A stretch of 64,000 nucleotides of DNA, from contig NZ_CM002285.1 of NCBI RefSeq assembly GCF_000497445.1, positions 5,594,901-5,658,900 on the forward strand. The letters are read 5' to 3'. This DNA is from Streptomyces roseochromogenus subsp. oscitans DS 12.976. GTDB taxonomy: Bacteria > Actinomycetota > Actinomycetes > Streptomycetales > Streptomycetaceae. The position numbers were made by a program, and so were the translations under genes. Positions 47,540-56,752 of this stretch are shown in pieces. Positions within the stretch are counted from its first letter, which is position 1; every line of letters starts with the position of its first letter. Under the pieces are notes generated by a model. The model was not told the DNA's origin. It did no database searches and saw only the letters and a list, made by a program, of their open reading frames with translations.

Positions 47540-48346
47540 ATGAGCGAGAAGCCGATCTGGGACGAGTGGACACAGCGGATCTACCTGACCTGGCTGGTAC
47601 GCGACATGCGATACGCGCAGGTCGCGCTCCTGGAGATCCGAGTGCGGGCTGGCCAGACACCCCCAGATCCGCTGATTTGGATTCCGCTTGAGACCTTCCT
47701 GATGTTCACGGCCAAGGTCTCCAAGATGCTCAAGCCCATCGGCGTGGACAAGGGTAGGCCGAAGAATGCCGGGCCGGCACAGGACGTCTACGATCGCCGC
47801 AAGCTCCGTGGAGAGCAACTGCGCGCCATCTTGGAGGTGGACGACGCGTCGCCTGTCCTTGACCGGAAGGTCCGGGATGCCAGCGAACATTTTGACGAGC
47901 GCCTCGACGCGTGGACAGGTGAGTACCCCCGAGTCACAGCCGAAGAGATGGAAACCGGTGACCTGCCGACCTTCCCTGCACCACCGATGCGGAGAGTCGA
48001 CCACGGTTCTTGGATCGTCGAGGTAGCGGGCGAGACTCTCAATCTGGAGGTCATCGAGGTCGAACTGCGACGGATGCTCGCTCGGGCGATGGCACTGGAG
48101 CCGCTGAGCACAGTGGAGGATCCGGTCCTGGCAACGCTGCTGGCCGGACTTCCGCCGTTCCCGGCGGAGCTTCAGCTGCACGCGCCGACCCGTCGTTCAG
48201 ACGAGGATGTGCGTTCTGGGATCGATCGACAGGCAGCGGCAGGAGGTCAGAAAGATTTCGACGAGACGATCGCACGAGCCATTGACTTTCTCACCACTGC
48301 CGAAGGCACGGATGATCCAGGGCCAGATGCACCCGAGGCCGGATGA
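47540..48346 (+). CDS. 268-aa protein divergent from parB
   Basis: 268 residues. The N-terminal part (MSEKPIWDEWTQRIYLTWLV, then YAQVALLEIRVRAG) and the IPLETFLMFTAKVSKMLKPI helix are well conserved in composition; the C-terminal third is helical and acidic. No HTH is clear. The next three codons upstream include another ATG at 47531. It is divergent from the early operon, where a lysogeny regulator might sit, but I cannot assign one. Confidence 0.6.
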   Translation: MSEKPIWDEWTQRIYLTWLVRDMRYAQVALLEIRVRAGQTPPDPLIWIPLETFLMFTAKVSKMLKPIGVDKGRPKNAGPAQDVYDRRKLRGEQLRAILEVDDASPVLDRKVRDASEHFDERLDAWTGEYPRVTAEEMETGDLPTFPAPPMRRVDHGSWIVEVAGETLNLEVIEVELRRMLARAMALEPLSTVEDPVLATLLAGLPPFPAELQLHAPTRRSDEDVRSGIDRQAAAGGQKDFDETIARAIDFLTTAEGTDDPGPDAPEAG

Positions 48347-48441
48347 GACACGGTCCCGACAGAGAGACCGACTTACGAGGCGAGTCATCCGCTCAAGAGC
48401 GAGACAGTTTCGCATGGACACGTCGCTAGCCCGCTATCGGG

Positions 48442-48465
48442 CGTAGCCCACCCTCGTGGGCTACG
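48442..48465. terminator. Intrinsic terminator hairpin
   Basis: A perfect 10-bp stem (CGTAGCCCAC and complement) closes a CCTC loop about 95 bp after the 268-aa gene. Confidence 0.75.
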
Positions 48466-48560
48466 TCGCCGCCTTGGGCGCGGCGGCTTGATGGCCGGTC
48501 TCATCTTCCAGAGCCGTCCGGGGCCGAGGTGGGCGCCGAATCGCTTCGGCGCCCACCCGT

Positions 48561-48899
48561 TCACCTATCTCGTCCGCCCGTGAGGCCTCCGTCTATACGC
48601 GCTCGCCACACGCGCACAGCAGGAGGTGCGCCTGCCAGGTGGGCGGTGAAGCAGTCGCGTCGGATCGGGCAGCCCCCGCACACCCGCGCCTCATCCCTGC
48701 GGCACTCCGCCGAGTCCTGGTCTGCTCGGCGATGCTCCGTCATGCACCGAGCTGCTGACCAGGCGACCGGTGACGCCAAGGGAATGGTGGCAACTCCCAG
48801 GCCGCCCAGCATTCTGACCCGGTCGGCGTCGCGTCCCCGGCTTACGCCGGCGTGCGGCGGTTCCTTCGCCAGGGCGAGGATGCGGTCAGGGTCGATCAC
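48561..48899 (-). CDS. WhiB-family regulator
   Basis: 112 residues. Five Cys are placed for a WhiB [4Fe-4S] cluster: one in ARCMTEH, one in SAECRRDEARVC and the CGGCPIRRDC block. The end VRVWRARIDGGLTGGRDR recalls the conserved Trp and the basic DNA-binding tail (usually G-[IV]-W-G-G). WhiB-like proteins bind sigma-A and are frequent in actinophages and Streptomyces mobile elements. The Trp segment is atypical. Confidence 0.68.
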   Translation of the reverse strand: MIDPDRILALAKEPPHAGVSRGRDADRVRMLGGLGVATIPLASPVAWSAARCMTEHRRADQDSAECRRDEARVCGGCPIRRDCFTAHLAGAPPAVRVWRARIDGGLTGGRDR

Positions 48900-49028
48900 T
48901 CCCGCCCCCTCGGCCCGCGGCGCGGTCCGGCCGCTGTGTGCCGGACCTGAGGCGTTCGCGCGGTGCAGGTAGCCGGTGATGTTCCCCCGCAGCCTGGTCA
49001 GGGCTGCCGTTTTTACAGGTCACCGCTG

Positions 49029-50080
<1,052 letters not shown>

Positions 50081-50944
50081 ATGGGCGACTTGCCACCGAT
50101 CACGCGCATGCTCCGTGCTTGGCGTAAGGCACGCGACCGCAAGGCCGTGCCCGGCCTCACTGCCCGATACGGAGCCCGGCGCAGGAAAGGTCTCACCCAG
50201 GCTGAGGTGGCCTTTCTTGCCGGCGTGAGCGAAGGCTGGTACAGCAGGCTCGAACGCGGAGTCCCCGACGGCTACAGCGACGAGTTCCTTGACAGCCTCG
50301 TCCGCATCCTCGGCCTCGACGAGGCCCAGCGCACCCATCTCTTCCTCGAGGTCACCGGACGCGAACCGGCCCTCCGCTGCCGTCCCGACGCCAGCACCAT
50401 CGACCCCGTCGTGTCCCAGATCGTCCACTGCCTTCCGTGGCCCGCCTACACCTACGACGCCCGCTGGGACATACGCGTCTTCAACGAAGCAGCCGCCCGC
50501 GACTTCCCCTGGATGATCCACGGCGTCAACGTGATGATCTGGGCCCTTACCTACCCAGAAGCCCGATTCCAGCTCATCGACTGGGAGGAAACCTGGGCCA
50601 AGCCCATGGCCTCACAACTCCGCATCGCCTGGCGCGCCCACCCTCACGACCCTCGGCTCGCCGAAGTCGTCCAGCACATCAAGGACGCCGATCCGGTGGC
50701 CGGCCGCATCCTCGAACACGACGTCACCGCCGTCACCCACCCCGACGGCGACCGGCGCCGCCTCTACCTCCCGCACCAGGACGAGGAAGTCGCGGTGGAA
50801 TTCGTTGCCTTCGGCCGACTGGGCAACACCATCCGCCTCATGGTCGTGATGCCCGCCGACATCGCTCAGCACGCCAAGGACGCCATGCCCTCCACCATTG
50901 CGAGCGTGCTCGACGGCACCCTCGAAAACCCGGCTTCCGCGTAG
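50081..50944 (+). CDS. XRE-family regulator with MmyB-like ligand-binding domain
   Basis: 287 residues. The HTH is in the N-terminal third (RKGLTQAEVAFLAGVSEGWY, then SRLERG), followed by the MmyB-type domain (VHCLPWPAYTYDARWDIRVF, then AAARDFPWMIHGVNVMIWAL). Many such Streptomyces regulators sit beside and control SDR or similar oxidoreductase genes and bind fatty-acid-like ligands; here fabG is divergent. The gene's last 79 bp overlap the convergent MBL gene. Confidence 0.8.
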   Translation: MGDLPPITRMLRAWRKARDRKAVPGLTARYGARRRKGLTQAEVAFLAGVSEGWYSRLERGVPDGYSDEFLDSLVRILGLDEAQRTHLFLEVTGREPALRCRPDASTIDPVVSQIVHCLPWPAYTYDARWDIRVFNEAAARDFPWMIHGVNVMIWALTYPEARFQLIDWEETWAKPMASQLRIAWRAHPHDPRLAEVVQHIKDADPVAGRILEHDVTAVTHPDGDRRRLYLPHQDEEVAVEFVAFGRLGNTIRLMVVMPADIAQHAKDAMPSTIASVLDGTLENPASA

Positions 50945-51825
50945 GCGGCCGCGGCCTGCGTGAACAGCCGCTCCGGATGCGCCCACCTGCCAGCGTGGCC
51001 CGCCATCAACCGGCGGGCCGCGTCGGCCAGCGGCACACCACGTCGCGCGTACTGCGTGGCTTCTTCAGCAACGTGCGCAAGGCGGTCGCGGATCTCTGCC
51101 ACCCCTCTGCGGTCCAGCAGCGGCCCGTGACCCGGCACGAACAACTCCGCGCCCGTGTCCAACAGCATCTGGCACGCCCCGATACAACCGCTCAGCGAGC
51201 CCGACCACACGACCATATGGGCTCCGGAAAACAGGGCGTCCCCGGCGAACACCACACCCTCTTCCGGTACATGCACGGCGACGTCGCCCGCACTGTGCCC
51301 CGCCCCGAGATCGATCAACTCCACGAGCACGGTGCCGACCTTGACGTCCTCACGGCCCCGGAAGGTGCGCGTAGGGCCCGTCACCTTGATGCCGGTGAAG
51401 TCGAAGTGCGCGAAGTGCCGGGCAACGTATGCGCCAGCCGCATCCGGCCCGCCCGACCGGGCCAGCAGCGTCAACTGCTCGGGCCCCATCTCGTGACACA
51501 AGCCGGCGGCGCCTGACGCCGACGTGATGATCTCCGTCCCAGCCAGAAGCTGGTTCCCCCACGTGTGATCGCCGTTCTGGTGCGTGCACACCAGGAGGCC
51601 GATCTCCTCCCGTGGGCAGACCGCCTCCACCGCCGCGAGCAGCTCCTCCGTGGCGTGCAAGGTGAACTGGGTGTCGACGAGCAGCGCCTGCCCCCCGGAC
51701 ACGATGAGGCCGCTGTTGCTGTACCCCCAGTCCGTGCGGTCGTGCAGCCACGCCCAACTCGACGCGGACAGAGGGCGAAGGCCAGGAGTCGGCACGAGCG
51801 GTAGGTCCTTGTGTCGTTGGGTCAC
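50866..51825 (-). CDS. Metallo-beta-lactamase-fold hydrolase
   Basis: 319 residues. Zinc-binding motifs are CTHQNGDHTWGN (H-x-N/H-x-D-H, about residue 81), a His in LGAGHSAGDV, an Asp in FAGDALFSG and the C-terminal PGHGPL. The family covers lactonases, glyoxalase II-like and other hydrolases; the substrate is not readable. The C-terminal 26 codons overlap the 3' end of the XRE gene on the other strand, which is unusual. It is followed downstream by no further gene of the same strand until fabG. Confidence 0.78.
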   Translation of the reverse strand: MTQRHKDLPLVPTPGLRPLSASSWAWLHDRTDWGYSNSGLIVSGGQALLVDTQFTLHATEELLAAVEAVCPREEIGLLVCTHQNGDHTWGNQLLAGTEIITSASGAAGLCHEMGPEQLTLLARSGGPDAAGAYVARHFAHFDFTGIKVTGPTRTFRGREDVKVGTVLVELIDLGAGHSAGDVAVHVPEEGVVFAGDALFSGAHMVVWSGSLSGCIGACQMLLDTGAELFVPGHGPLLDRRGVAEIRDRLAHVAEEATQYARRGVPLADAARRLMAGHAGRWAHPERLFTQAAAAYAEAGFSRVPSSTLAMVEGMASLAC

Positions 51826-51833
51826 GGATCACA

Positions 51834-52769
51834 TCAAGCAGCGGCGGGCTCGCGCCAATCGATCGCGACGCGCGCACGGGGATCGTTGCCGCCCTCACCC
51901 CGCGGTGAGACGCGCACGTGGACGATCTCCAGCAAGACCAAGCCGCGCTTTGCGTCAAGCGAGGCGGTGCGCCACCAGGCCACCAGGTCATGCACATCCC
52001 CGACCGGAAGATCCGTCATCAACTCCAGGTGCTTCAGACGCACCCGAGCGTCGCGGAGGTCCTTCTCCGTGGCCTTCTTCGCCTCGACGAACGCTGTCTC
52101 CACCATCAGGCCACGCTTGTACAGATCCTTCAGGCCGGCGAACCGCTCGTCGCCGCCCGCGATGTGCTCCCTCAGGCGGCCGACCTCCGCCTCGATGTCC
52201 CGCAGCAGTGCCTCCAGCCGCTCACGAGCACCGGGCTTGAGAAGCTCGGCGAGAACGTACTCGGCCACAGTGTCCTCAAGACGGTCCGCGTTGATCCTCG
52301 TCTTGCCGCAGCCATCGCACTTGTACGACGGCGGAGCATCCGCATGGGCGCGGCTGCCGATCATCGCCGTCGAACACTCGCCGCACACCGCGCAGCCACC
52401 AGTCAGCATGTACTCGTACGCGTCACGAGGCTTGGCCCGCTGCTCATCCCGCTCGGCATGCGTCTCCTGCACACGCCGGAAGATCTCTGGCTCCAGCACC
52501 CGCTGGCCCCAGCCCTCGATCGGCTCGCCGGCCTTGTCCAGGCCGGCAATCTTCGGGTTTACGGACCACCGATGGAAGACCTCACGCCGCCACTCGTTAC
52601 CGCGCGGCGTAGTGATGCCCTGCTTGTTCAGGAAGGTGGCTGCATCGGCGTCACTGCGTGTCTCCAGGAAGAGATCAACGGCCTCGCGCAGCTTCGGGGC
52701 TTCCCCGGGATGCGTCACCCCATCCCGCACATAGCCCGACAACCGTCCCACGCCGCTGACTCCATCCAT
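51834..52769 (-). pseudogene. Large serine recombinase, C-terminal part only (catalytic domain missing)
   Basis: 311 codons encode the recombinase domain and zinc-ribbon of a large serine integrase. An RGNEWRREVFHRWSVNPKIA segment is the recombinase core; CAVCGECSTAM and YKCDGCGK hold the zinc Cys; the rest is a coiled coil (ERLEALLRDIEAEVGRLREH). The N-terminal resolvase domain with catalytic Ser (usually Y-x-R-x-S) is absent. No such domain is encoded upstream, where the 250 bp before 53050 contain only unrelated frames. It is 9 bp from the MBL gene. It is the leftover of a second element, inactive as an integrase. Confidence 0.75.
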
Positions 52770-53050
52770 TGGCCCGGCGACCGCTCACTTAGCGATCGCG
52801 TAGGTCTTCCATAGGCCAATGTATATCGACGGGATCACTGCCTATGTGCAGGAGAGCAGGTGACCAGCCGGTAACTACGGGATCTTTGCAGGTGACGCCC
52901 TTCACGGAGTCGCTAGATGTGGCATAGGCCATGTCGACCACCACTCGGCGGATCAAGCCCCTAGTGGCCAAAGAGCCTGCATCGCTGCTTGGGGAGCGGT
53001 GTCGACCCCCTCTTGGGGCCTTGATCGCGCCGTATAGGTGGGTGCACATC

Positions 53051-53302
53051 TCAATAAGCCAAGCCCAGCGCCTCCCACAGGCTTGCCGTCGACACCTTCC
53101 TCGTCGACCCCAGCGAGATCGTCCGCGCAGGGAACTCCTCCCGCTTGATCAACTCATACGCCTTGTCCGGTCCGATACCGAGCGCCTTCGCCGCCGTCGC
53201 CACACTCACCGCAGCCGGCAGCGCCAGCACTTCCTCCACCGACATCCCGCCACGCGAGCCAGAAGTCTCACGCTCCGTAGTCGCAATCACAGATGAGGAC
53301 AA
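53051..53302 (-). CDS. xis: Excisionase/AlpA-type HTH protein
   Basis: 83 residues with a MerR/AlpA-type winged-helix: VSVATAAKALGIGPDKAYEL and an IKREEFPARTISLGSTRKVS wing. Proteins of this size immediately beside and divergent from tyrosine integrases of Streptomyces elements are excisionases or recombination directionality factors. An internal Met at codon 20 is an alternative start. Confidence 0.7.
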   Translation of the reverse strand: MSSSVIATTERETSGSRGGMSVEEVLALPAAVSVATAAKALGIGPDKAYELIKREEFPARTISLGSTRKVSTASLWEALGLAY

Positions 53303-53369
53303 AGGTGGTCACATCCCTCTTCCCCGCGCCACCTGGCAGGAAGCATACGGTGACCAAGGAAGCGTCTCC

Positions 53370-53400
53370 TTGACTACAGCAAGATCAGGACACGTAAGGA
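53370..53400 (+). promoter_or_regulatory. Possible integrase promoter
   Basis: TTGACT (53370-53375) and TAAGGA (53395-53400) are spaced 19 bases apart, slightly long for a sigma-70-type promoter, about 30 bp before the integrase GTG. This is a weak prediction. Confidence 0.3.
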
Positions 53401-53429
53401 ACAACCCAGCACATTCTTGGGGGAACCAC

Positions 53430-55046
53430 GTGTTCAAAGGCAGCACCTACAAGCGATGCGCCTGCAAGGAGCCCGTACTCGACGCATCCGGACAGCCCGA
53501 ACTCGACAGCAAGGGCCAGCCCAAGCTTCGCCAGCTCGGGTCCAACTGCCCCCTCCTCAAGAAGCGCGACCACGGCTCCTGGTACTACTACGTCAAGCTC
53601 CCCGACGGCCCCCGCGGCGAACGCCGACGCCCCCGCAAGGGCGGCTTCCTCACGCAGAAGAAGGCCGAGGAAGCAGCACAGAAGATCTGGGACGAGGCCC
53701 AAGGTGGCGTCGACGTCGAATCCAAGGAGACCGTCAGCGAGTACCTACACCGCTGGCTCAAGAAGCGCGTGGACCTCAAGCGCAGCACCCGCGACGACTA
53801 CGAGGCCATCCTCACCGGCGTCTTCATCCCCGCTCTCGGCCACCTGCGCATGCGCGAACTCCGCGACCGCCAGATCCAGGAAGTCTTTCAAGAGATATGG
53901 GACTCCAACGAGGTCAAGCGCGCCAACCGCATCGCCGCCCAGCAGGCCAAGACGATCTGCGAGACCGCCTACAAGACCTGGAAAACCGCCCCCAAGCCCA
54001 AGCCGCCCGAGCTCCGCCAGGCCTGGCACCAGGCACGCCAAGCCCTCAAGGAAGCACGCACAAAACCCCGCCAGGACACCGGCCCCGGCAGGCAACTGAA
54101 GATCCTCAACACCCTCTCCAAAGCCCTGGACGACGCCGTCGCCGAAAAGCTCATCACCGAGAACTGGGCCAAACTCGTCACCATCCCCAAGTACGACAAG
54201 CCCGACCCGCTCGTCTGGACCGACGAGCGCGTAGCCCGCTGGCGCGAAACCGACGAAAAACCCGGCCCCGTCATGGTGTGGACCCCACAGCAGACCGGCG
54301 AGTTCCTCGACGCCGCCGTCGCACACCCCCTGTACATCATGTGGCACCTCATGGTCTTCCGCGCACCCCGCCGCGGCGAAGCAACAGGCCTGCCCTGGAC
54401 CGAAGTCGACATGACCAAGGGCACCGCCAACATCGTCGAAACCCTCGTCACCAACTCCGCCTACGAAGTCTGGGAAGACACCCCCAAGAGCCGCGCCAGC
54501 AGACGCTCCGTCACCTTCGACCACGCCACCTTCGCCCTCCTCACCGCCTGGCGCGACGTGCAGAAAGCCCAACGCGAAGAATGGGAAGCCAAACACCGCG
54601 CCGAACCCGACAAGTACGGCCCCTACGTGAACAGCGGCTGCGTATTCACCCAAGCCGACGGAACCCCCTGGCACCCCGACAACGTCTCCCAAGCCTTCGA
54701 ACGCTTCATCAAACGCCTCGGCCTGCCACCCATCCGCCTCCACGACCTACGCCACTGCGCAGCATCCCTCAGCCTCGCCGCCGGCCTCTCCATGAAGGCC
54801 ATCCAAGCCCTCCTCGGCCACGCCTCCTACTCGCTCACCGCCGACACCTACACCTCACTCATGCCGCAGTTCGAGCAAGAAGCCGCCAACGCACCCGTCA
54901 GCCTCGTTCCCCGGCAGAACTCACCCGAGAAGCCCACCGACCCCGACCGAGACAACAAGACGGAACCGACACCCTCGAACACACCCCAGGCAACGCCCCA
55001 ACTCACCCTCGTTCACGGCGGAACCGCCAACGAGGCGGCAGCCTGA
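53430..55046 (+). CDS. int: Tyrosine-type site-specific integrase
   Basis: 538 residues. The start MFKGSTYKRCACKEP with its Cys pair (GSTYKRC, then SNCPLLKKRDHGSWYYY) is the N-terminal layout of the actinomycete integrases of pSAM2-like elements. A SAM-like core-binding domain follows (TVSEYLHRWLKKRVDLKRST). The catalytic domain has Arg in FRAPRRGEATGLPW, the H-x-x-R box in LHDLRHCAASLSL, the second His in LLGHASYSLTADTYTSL, and the nucleophilic Tyr in that same segment. I use GTG 53430 (GGGGGAA just upstream); the upstream open frame from 53145 overlaps the excisionase and is not coding. A terminator follows. Confidence 0.9.
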   Translation: MFKGSTYKRCACKEPVLDASGQPELDSKGQPKLRQLGSNCPLLKKRDHGSWYYYVKLPDGPRGERRRPRKGGFLTQKKAEEAAQKIWDEAQGGVDVESKETVSEYLHRWLKKRVDLKRSTRDDYEAILTGVFIPALGHLRMRELRDRQIQEVFQEIWDSNEVKRANRIAAQQAKTICETAYKTWKTAPKPKPPELRQAWHQARQALKEARTKPRQDTGPGRQLKILNTLSKALDDAVAEKLITENWAKLVTIPKYDKPDPLVWTDERVARWRETDEKPGPVMVWTPQQTGEFLDAAVAHPLYIMWHLMVFRAPRRGEATGLPWTEVDMTKGTANIVETLVTNSAYEVWEDTPKSRASRRSVTFDHATFALLTAWRDVQKAQREEWEAKHRAEPDKYGPYVNSGCVFTQADGTPWHPDNVSQAFERFIKRLGLPPIRLHDLRHCAASLSLAAGLSMKAIQALLGHASYSLTADTYTSLMPQFEQEAANAPVSLVPRQNSPEKPTDPDRDNKTEPTPSNTPQATPQLTLVHGGTANEAAA

Positions 55047-55052
55047 ACCAGG

Positions 55053-55084
55053 AAGGCCCCGAAAGCGGGCACCTTCGGGGCCTT
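55053..55084 (+). terminator. Integrase terminator
   Basis: A perfect 11-bp stem (AAGGCCCCGAA and complement) with a 10-base loop begins seven bases after the integrase stop. Confidence 0.85.
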
Positions 55085-55190
55085 GCTCTTGAGCGGCGCG
55101 CTCTGCCGCGCTGGCCGATCAGACCATCCGGACAGCCACGGCCCGGATCGCTGCACCACTCGGCAGACGCCGTTGGCGAATCAGCAGCGG

Positions 55191-55227
55191 GGCTCCGTCC
55201 CAACGACCTCAGGGTCGGGACGGAGCC
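55191..55227 (-). terminator. Cold-shock gene terminator
   Basis: A perfect 11-bp stem (GGCTCCGTCCC and complement) with a 15-base loop lies 22 bp downstream of the minus-strand csp gene. Confidence 0.75.
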
Positions 55228-55248
55228 TCTCTGCATGCTCCTTCACTG

Positions 55249-55455
55249 TTACGCCCGCCGAACGACGTTCTCCGCCTGCGGTCCCTTCGGTCCCTGCGTC
55301 ACCGCGTACTCGACCCTGTCACCCTCGTACAGCTCCTTGAACCCGGTGGACTGGATGGCCGAGAAGTGGACGAACACATCCGGTCCGCCGTCATCCTGCT
55401 GGATGAACCCGAATCCCTTATCAGCGTTGAACCACTTCACTACGCCTGCTGCCAT
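55249..55455 (-). CDS. csp: Cold-shock protein
   Basis: 68 residues, the standard CspA-type OB fold. RNP1 is [10 protein letters not shown] and RNP2 is VFVHFSAI; the start [16 protein letters not shown] is canonical. It melts RNA structure and coats single-stranded nucleic acid. ATG 55455 is chosen over the upstream open frame because family length and start match exactly and GAGAGA precedes it. It lies between the integrase and the tRNA fragment; element or host origin is unclear. Confidence 0.92.
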   Translation of the reverse strand: MAAGVVKWFNADKGFGFIQQDDGGPDVFVHFSAIQSTGFKELYEGDRVEYAVTQGPKGPQAENVVRRA

Positions 55456-55503
55456 CGGTACGAGTCTCTCCCTCGCCGCTGCACGAGCGACACGCAAGGC
55501 CAA

Positions 55504-55808
55504 GGCAGCCCGCTGCTGCCCGCTTCACCCTTGAATACCCCTCGTGGAGTCGATCTCCAAGCATCGGCAGGCGGCAAGTCGCCATCAGCGTCCTCGGCAT
55601 CAAGATCGACCAACCTCAAGAGGTATGCCGGCAGTCCCTCACAACGCCGTTGAGCTGCCTACGGGCCGAGCAACCGGCTGTCCCAGCCTCTCGGAGCCGC
55701 GGACTACCGATCGGTCTCCTCCCACAGCTCCCCGCGGGGACCCTGTTCCGTGTGGTGCGAACGTGGGCCACCGCATCTGAAGCGCCAACGCCTGCCACCC
55801 CGACGCAC
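55504..55808. other. Intergenic region, nothing supported
   Basis: About 300 bp between csp and the histidine phosphatase without a supported gene, repeat or RNA. The csp promoter and 5' UTR should be here. Confidence 0.4.
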
Positions 55809-56363
55809 TTACTCCAGATGCGATACCGAAGCGATCTCCACCACGGACAGGTGATCCAGCGTGGTAATCGCGCAGGAGGGAACGCCCTGTTCCATGAGTT
55901 CGATCGGCACCGCTTGGTCACCGATCAAGGTGCGCAACAGGTCCACCGTGGCGCCGCCGTGTGTCACGACGGCAATCGGGCCCGGTTCTTGGGCCAGGTC
56001 GGCCAGACAGGCTCGCATCCGCTCGGCGGTAGCGCGGGAGGAGCCACCAGAAGAAGGGACAAAATCGCGGTCCCTCACCGAAGCTGCCCAGTCCGCCTGG
56101 AACTCTTCGATGCGCTGGGACTCGTCCCAGTTCATCCGCTCGCGCAGGCGGGCGTCCTCTTCAACCTGCAGTCCGGTCCGTGAGGCAATCATCTGCGCGG
56201 TCTCGCGAGCGCGCCGCAAGGGGCTGCTGAACAGCGCCCGCACACCAACCTGCCGTACCCACTCGGCCGTCTTGGCGGCCTGTCGTTGCCCCAGCTCAGT
56301 CAGGCCCGGATCACCAGGCTCACGCTTCTTCTCCGCGTGCTGCACCAGGTAGATGACCGTCAT
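55809..56363 (-). CDS. Histidine phosphatase family protein
   Basis: 184 residues. The R-H-G motif is altered to VQHAEKK at the N-terminus (MTVIYLVQHAEKKREP), with the second catalytic His in AVVTHGGATVDLLR. The second conserved Arg pair is in FSSPLRRARETAQMI. The Arg of RHG is Gln, a substitution known from some SixA-like and broad-specificity members. Start is at ATG 56363, as the preceding codons are non-coding. Substrate unknown. Confidence 0.8.
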   Translation of the reverse strand: MTVIYLVQHAEKKREPGDPGLTELGQRQAAKTAEWVRQVGVRALFSSPLRRARETAQMIASRTGLQVEEDARLRERMNWDESQRIEEFQADWAASVRDRDFVPSSGGSSRATAERMRACLADLAQEPGPIAVVTHGGATVDLLRTLIGDQAVPIELMEQGVPSCAITTLDHLSVVEIASVSHLE

Positions 56364-56496
56364 GCTCGTAGCGTGGCGGATCCATGGGGCGCCATCCACC
56401 GAAATACCGGCCGTCGAAGATCACCTTGACCGACGACTCCAGCCGAAGGACAGCACTCTCTGACGGCGCGTCCCCACCCTGTCCCCACCGCAACGA

Positions 56497-56532
56497 AACA
56501 GCCCCCTGGAAGACCGTTTCCAGGGGGCTGTT
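56497..56532 (-). terminator. Strong hairpin downstream of the tRNA fragment
   Basis: A perfect 15-bp stem (AACAGCCCCCTGGAA and complement) with a 6-base loop; on the minus strand it is followed by TTTCG. It is the original terminator expected behind a tRNA gene, or that of an adjacent unit. Confidence 0.8.
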
Positions 56533-56589
56533 GAATGCGTTGACGCAGGTCAGAGAGCTGCGACGGAGATGGATCAAAGGTGAGTCTCA

Positions 56590-56631
56590 CGCTTTAGGAG
56601 AGCGGTGCTCTATCCCCTGAGCTACGAAGGC
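56590..56631 (-). tRNA. tRNA-Arg(CCU), 5' 42 nt only (broken gene or attachment site)
   Basis: Minus strand, nt 1-42 of a tRNA: acceptor GCCTTCG, D-arm GCTC-AGGGGATA-GAGC, anticodon stem CCGCT and loop CTCCTAA with anticodon CCU exactly at positions 34-36 (56598-56596), then AGCG. From nt 43 the sequence departs from any tRNA; no T-arm follows. Tyrosine integrases of actinomycete elements recombine in tRNA anticodon-loop to 3' regions, so this is a likely boundary of the integrated element. Confidence 0.7.
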
Positions 56632-56752
56632 GGGGCCTTGCGGGGAGCGTGGCTGGATACTCGGGGTGAGTATGCGGCTGCGCTCGGCAAGGGAGGGACC
56701 GTCGGTGGGACGGTCCCTGACAGGGTAGCGGATGGGGAGGGGTGGTGGGTGG

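Noticed and set aside
52789..53049. Resolvase catalytic domain upstream of the serine recombinase remnant
   Set aside because: Translation gives no Y-x-R-x-S or other resolvase motif, so the catalytic domain is truly missing here.
53417..55534. 705-codon frame overlapping the integrase in another frame
   Set aside because: Arg/Pro-rich composition typical of a shifted frame in GC-rich DNA; the integrase frame carries all catalytic residues.
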